DNA of 64,000 bases from assembly GCA_038501785.1 (NCBI GenBank), contig JBAMJR010000051.1, forward strand, positions 2,806,001 to 2,870,000. Reading direction: 5' to 3'. Below are positions 60,936 to 64,000 of the stretch, piece after piece; position 1 is the stretch's first letter; every line of letters starts with the position of its first letter. The position numbers were made by a program, and so were the translations under genes. The notes beneath the pieces are model-generated. The model was not told where the DNA came from. It made no database searches and worked only from the letters and a program-made list of their open reading frames with translations. The DNA comes from Myoxocephalus aenaeus (Eukaryota > Chordata > Actinopteri > Perciformes > Cottidae).

Positions 60936-63900
60936 AGGCTTTTTTTTACACATTAATTTCAACGTCATAAAAGATCAACAGCAGACATATGCTCACCTTA
61001 CTTTACATGCCATATTATTGTCTATTCTCCATTTTGTTTTTTACTCACATCGTAGGAGAACAAAGACGATAGACTAAATAGCATCCAAACTAAATTAAAT
61101 TAAATTAAACTCCACCAATGTTGCACAATAATCTCCAAGGAGAGCTCTACTTTGCCCGAGAACGCGGCTCTATAATGACGTCTCTGGCCCTGCGGAGCCT
61201 GAAACAATAACCCGATGATGCCAGCGTGCTGTCAACATCTCTTCGCAGATGCATTCAAATTTATGCTGTGTTGGGCATGTGTTGGCATAATGTTAGGATC
61301 CTTTGATATAGTGGATCATTTCCATAGCATTTGAGACTCATTGCCCTCTTTCATAAGTCCAAAGTCCTTTCCCTTAAGTACATTGTATTATTCAGACAGC
61401 CCACTATAGATGCCTACATTGCAATAAGCCGTTAGAAAATGAGAAACGCATTCCTCTCATCCATCAATAACGAGGGAAACTTGGTTTCTACAGCGCATTG
61501 ATTTCTCTTTGTCTTCTCAATGCCATTGCTATTGTTTTTGACTGTTGTTTAGGGATGAATACAGGCCGCACAGCAGTCTCTCAGCATCTGAAGGGATGTT
61601 ACATTTTGAATTAGGCATCAGACATTCTTAGTATAACATCCAAAGCGGCCTTGTGGATTTGATTTCAATCTCGGCTCCGATTCCTTCAGCGCTGTTGAAG
61701 ACTGGCTGTCGAACATACTGCTCACATTTATTGCTTTGAATACAATTGTTGTTGTTGTTGCTGGAAATCTTGAGTTACAGATTGCGTGATCATTTTTACA
61801 GCAACTTCACAAATAGCCTTAACGTGTGAGTTAATATTAAACTCGCCCTAAATCCAAGTTAGCAAAGCCTTTTAAAACTACTGCATGCAAATGACTTATA
61901 GATGTTCCCTTTGGAGCCTGATGATCCAAAATAGTTTTTTCTGTTTTGCATACAAAGTGACAGAAGTGAATTTTCAGCATTATGTAAAATATTATGTAAA
62001 TATGATAAATAACCATGGAAGTGTAGACCACACACTAACTCACTCCTGCATTGTCTGCTTCTCTGCTCACTTGAGTCTTAACCTAAAGTTACTGTGAGGA
62101 ACTGGACAGACCCAGAGTCTGTCAAAGTTGGGTAACTTTGTACAATTCGGGAGAGTGCACCCATAAACAGAAAACAAAAACAAAAACAACAACAATAAAA
62201 CACATCAGATGGGGAGGGGGACTTGAGGGAGTGTGGTTGAGGTCAATATGGCTTACTCAGCTAGAGCAACGCTACATGGCTATTCATTCATTATTCCACA
62301 AAATCTGTTCGTAAGGGTTTTATGTATCTCACCCACTTGTCCCAGAGTTGAATAAACACATTTCTCTGAAGGCGAAGGGAAAAGGTTATCCTTTCCATAA
62401 CATAGATGTCGTTTACGAGGTTTTCTAAAGGGACTCTGAAACACTACCACGTGTATCCACAGGGGCCGCCAGAATCAACACCAAATCCAAGTTCCTCGCG
62501 GTAGCTTTAAGTTCTTGACATTGTTTTGTAAAAGCAGCGTTATGTGTTACCACAGTAGATGATGTATGGAAGTGTGTATTCTATATGTTTGTGGCATGTG
62601 CTCATGGCACTAAGCAGCTAGTCAGGCATGAGCAGTGTGTGTAGGTGGGAGCCTCATGCCTGGGCACCTCTCAGCTGTCAGAGGAGCTGTGGAAGCATGA
62701 CGTGCTGTCAAGAGCTGCCGTCTAATGAATCGATGTACTCTTGCTGAACAACACAAAAGGAAAACTGACTGACTTGCTCAAGGCAGCTTCTCTCCGCGAG
62801 AGAGACTGAAGACATCCTGCTGGATCATGCCGAGCAAGACAAGTAAAGGTTTCTGAAGAAAAAGTTATGCCGATTAAGATTCAAACCCACCCACACTGTG
62901 AGTAGACGGAAGATTCCTGACTGTGTTACTGATCAACAGAAATTACAAAACTTAAAAATTCACATTCAGATTGTTCCAGATGCTTCTTTGTCTTCAAAAT
63001 TTGTTGTTTCAGTATGACAGTCTGTTCTATTCTGCTAATTAGTCCTTTAGCAGTTCTACGTCAAACTATTTGGCACAATGTGTGACCTGTCCTGAACAGT
63101 CTTAATTAAAGGAACCCTGCGGAGCTTTGGCCCATTAGTAGCAGTGGATTTATGAGTGGAGCCGCAATACAGTGCAGCAGATTTCATGCTATTCCAACAG
63201 TTGGTGGCGGTAATGTGCAAAGACATGTGCGGATATTAGAGAATAGAGCGTATACAACACTGAAATTATGATTATTAATGAAGGCAATGTAAAGGATACA
63301 CATAATGTGTATTTGTGCGTGGCATTGAATTTAAAATGAACTTTGTGTGTTTACTAGAAATGTTCATGAGGACGCGCTTCTACGTGCACAAGCATGTCGG
63401 CATTGGTTTCATGCAATTCCAGCAAATAACCTTTTCCACTGCACCCAGAAATGTAGTAATATAGAAATGTTGCAAAGAAGTCCAGAAATAGCGTGCTGGC
63501 AGTTAACCATCAGGCACGGCGCCAGGATTTCAATTTTGGCGTTGAGCCTTTTGGATACAAGAGATAATACTGTTGTCGTCTTTTGGCGGTTTCCAGCTGG
63601 TTGTCTTCAACAAAAAGGAAATGACTGACATCGTGCAGTGGAAGGCGACTATTGGGTCTGATTGATTATGACACTTTTCAATGTGGAGATAGCTTATTAC
63701 TTCTTTGTGTCCGTTTGTAGTTTATCTATTACATTGCCCTATTGTGATCGATCCAGACTATTATAGTTAAGAAGATATATGTTCTTCCAGTCATTAAGGA
63801 CAGCCGAGCAGGCCCATTAGGCCCACCCACAATGACACGCCAGCACACATGCATATACACAATGCATGTTTTGAATGTTTTAAAGAATGCCTTTTAAATA

Positions 63901-64000
63901 GTTTGATGAGGAATGAAGAATATTCTACGTGTTTCTCACACCTAAAAAGTCTTTTTTTCTTTCTTTTTTTTCTTAAATAAAAAAGACAGTAAAATAAATC

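Larger units (their letters stand above)
56212..64000. other. Gene-free upstream flank of nptx1
   Basis: No exon recognised. Contains the octamer array, two dispersed repeats, a hairpin at 58824-58853 and, at about 63190-63230, CAACAGTTGGTGGCGGTAAT, also seen in fish repeats. The upstream neighbour of nptx1 must lie beyond the window. Confidence 0.5.

Overview
This window is nuclear DNA of a ray-finned fish, most likely a percomorph teleost. It holds two intron-containing vertebrate genes, very long (CA)n/(TG)n microsatellites, Tc1-type transposons and several dispersed repeats of the kind common in percomorph genomes. There are no operons, phage genes, CRISPR arrays or recognisable tRNA/rRNA genes.

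Layout. 1-5340: gene-free flank with AT-rich simple repeats and one dispersed repeat. About 5341-16165, plus strand: a complete sec14l1 gene, with a non-coding first exon and 15 coding exons at 5948-15641 that splice in frame to 708 codons plus stop. 16166-27273: gene-free, with one degenerate dispersed element (about 21515-22115). 27274-28827: a Tc1/mariner transposon with an uninterrupted 337-codon transposase of DD37E spacing. 28828-32712: gene-free. 32713-33896: a second Tc1/mariner transposon on the minus strand, of DD36E spacing, broken by one frameshifting lesion near its N-terminus. 33897-51587: a long gene-free stretch with SINE-like, hAT-like and MITE-like pieces, microsatellites and several near-perfect palindromes. 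About 51588-55409, minus strand: a complete nptx1 (neuronal pentraxin-1) gene with five coding exons, 430 codons plus stop, and a TATA box. 55410-64000: nptx1 upstream region with two long CA arrays, then gene-free DNA with more dispersed repeats.

The two host genes are convergent (sec14l1 plus, nptx1 minus, about 36 kb between them) and have no direct functional link visible here. SEC14L1 is a cytosolic lipid-binding/Golgi-trafficking protein. NPTX1 is a secreted synaptic pentraxin. Human SEC14L1 and NPTX1 both lie in 17q25, so the pairing probably reflects old linkage. The most notable non-genic items are the intact DD37E transposon with inner and outer terminal repeats, a GC-AG intron in nptx1, an ideal short-loop G-quadruplex in sec14l1 intron 2, and a set of near-zero-loop palindromes scattered through the window. 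No undescribed multi-gene system was found.
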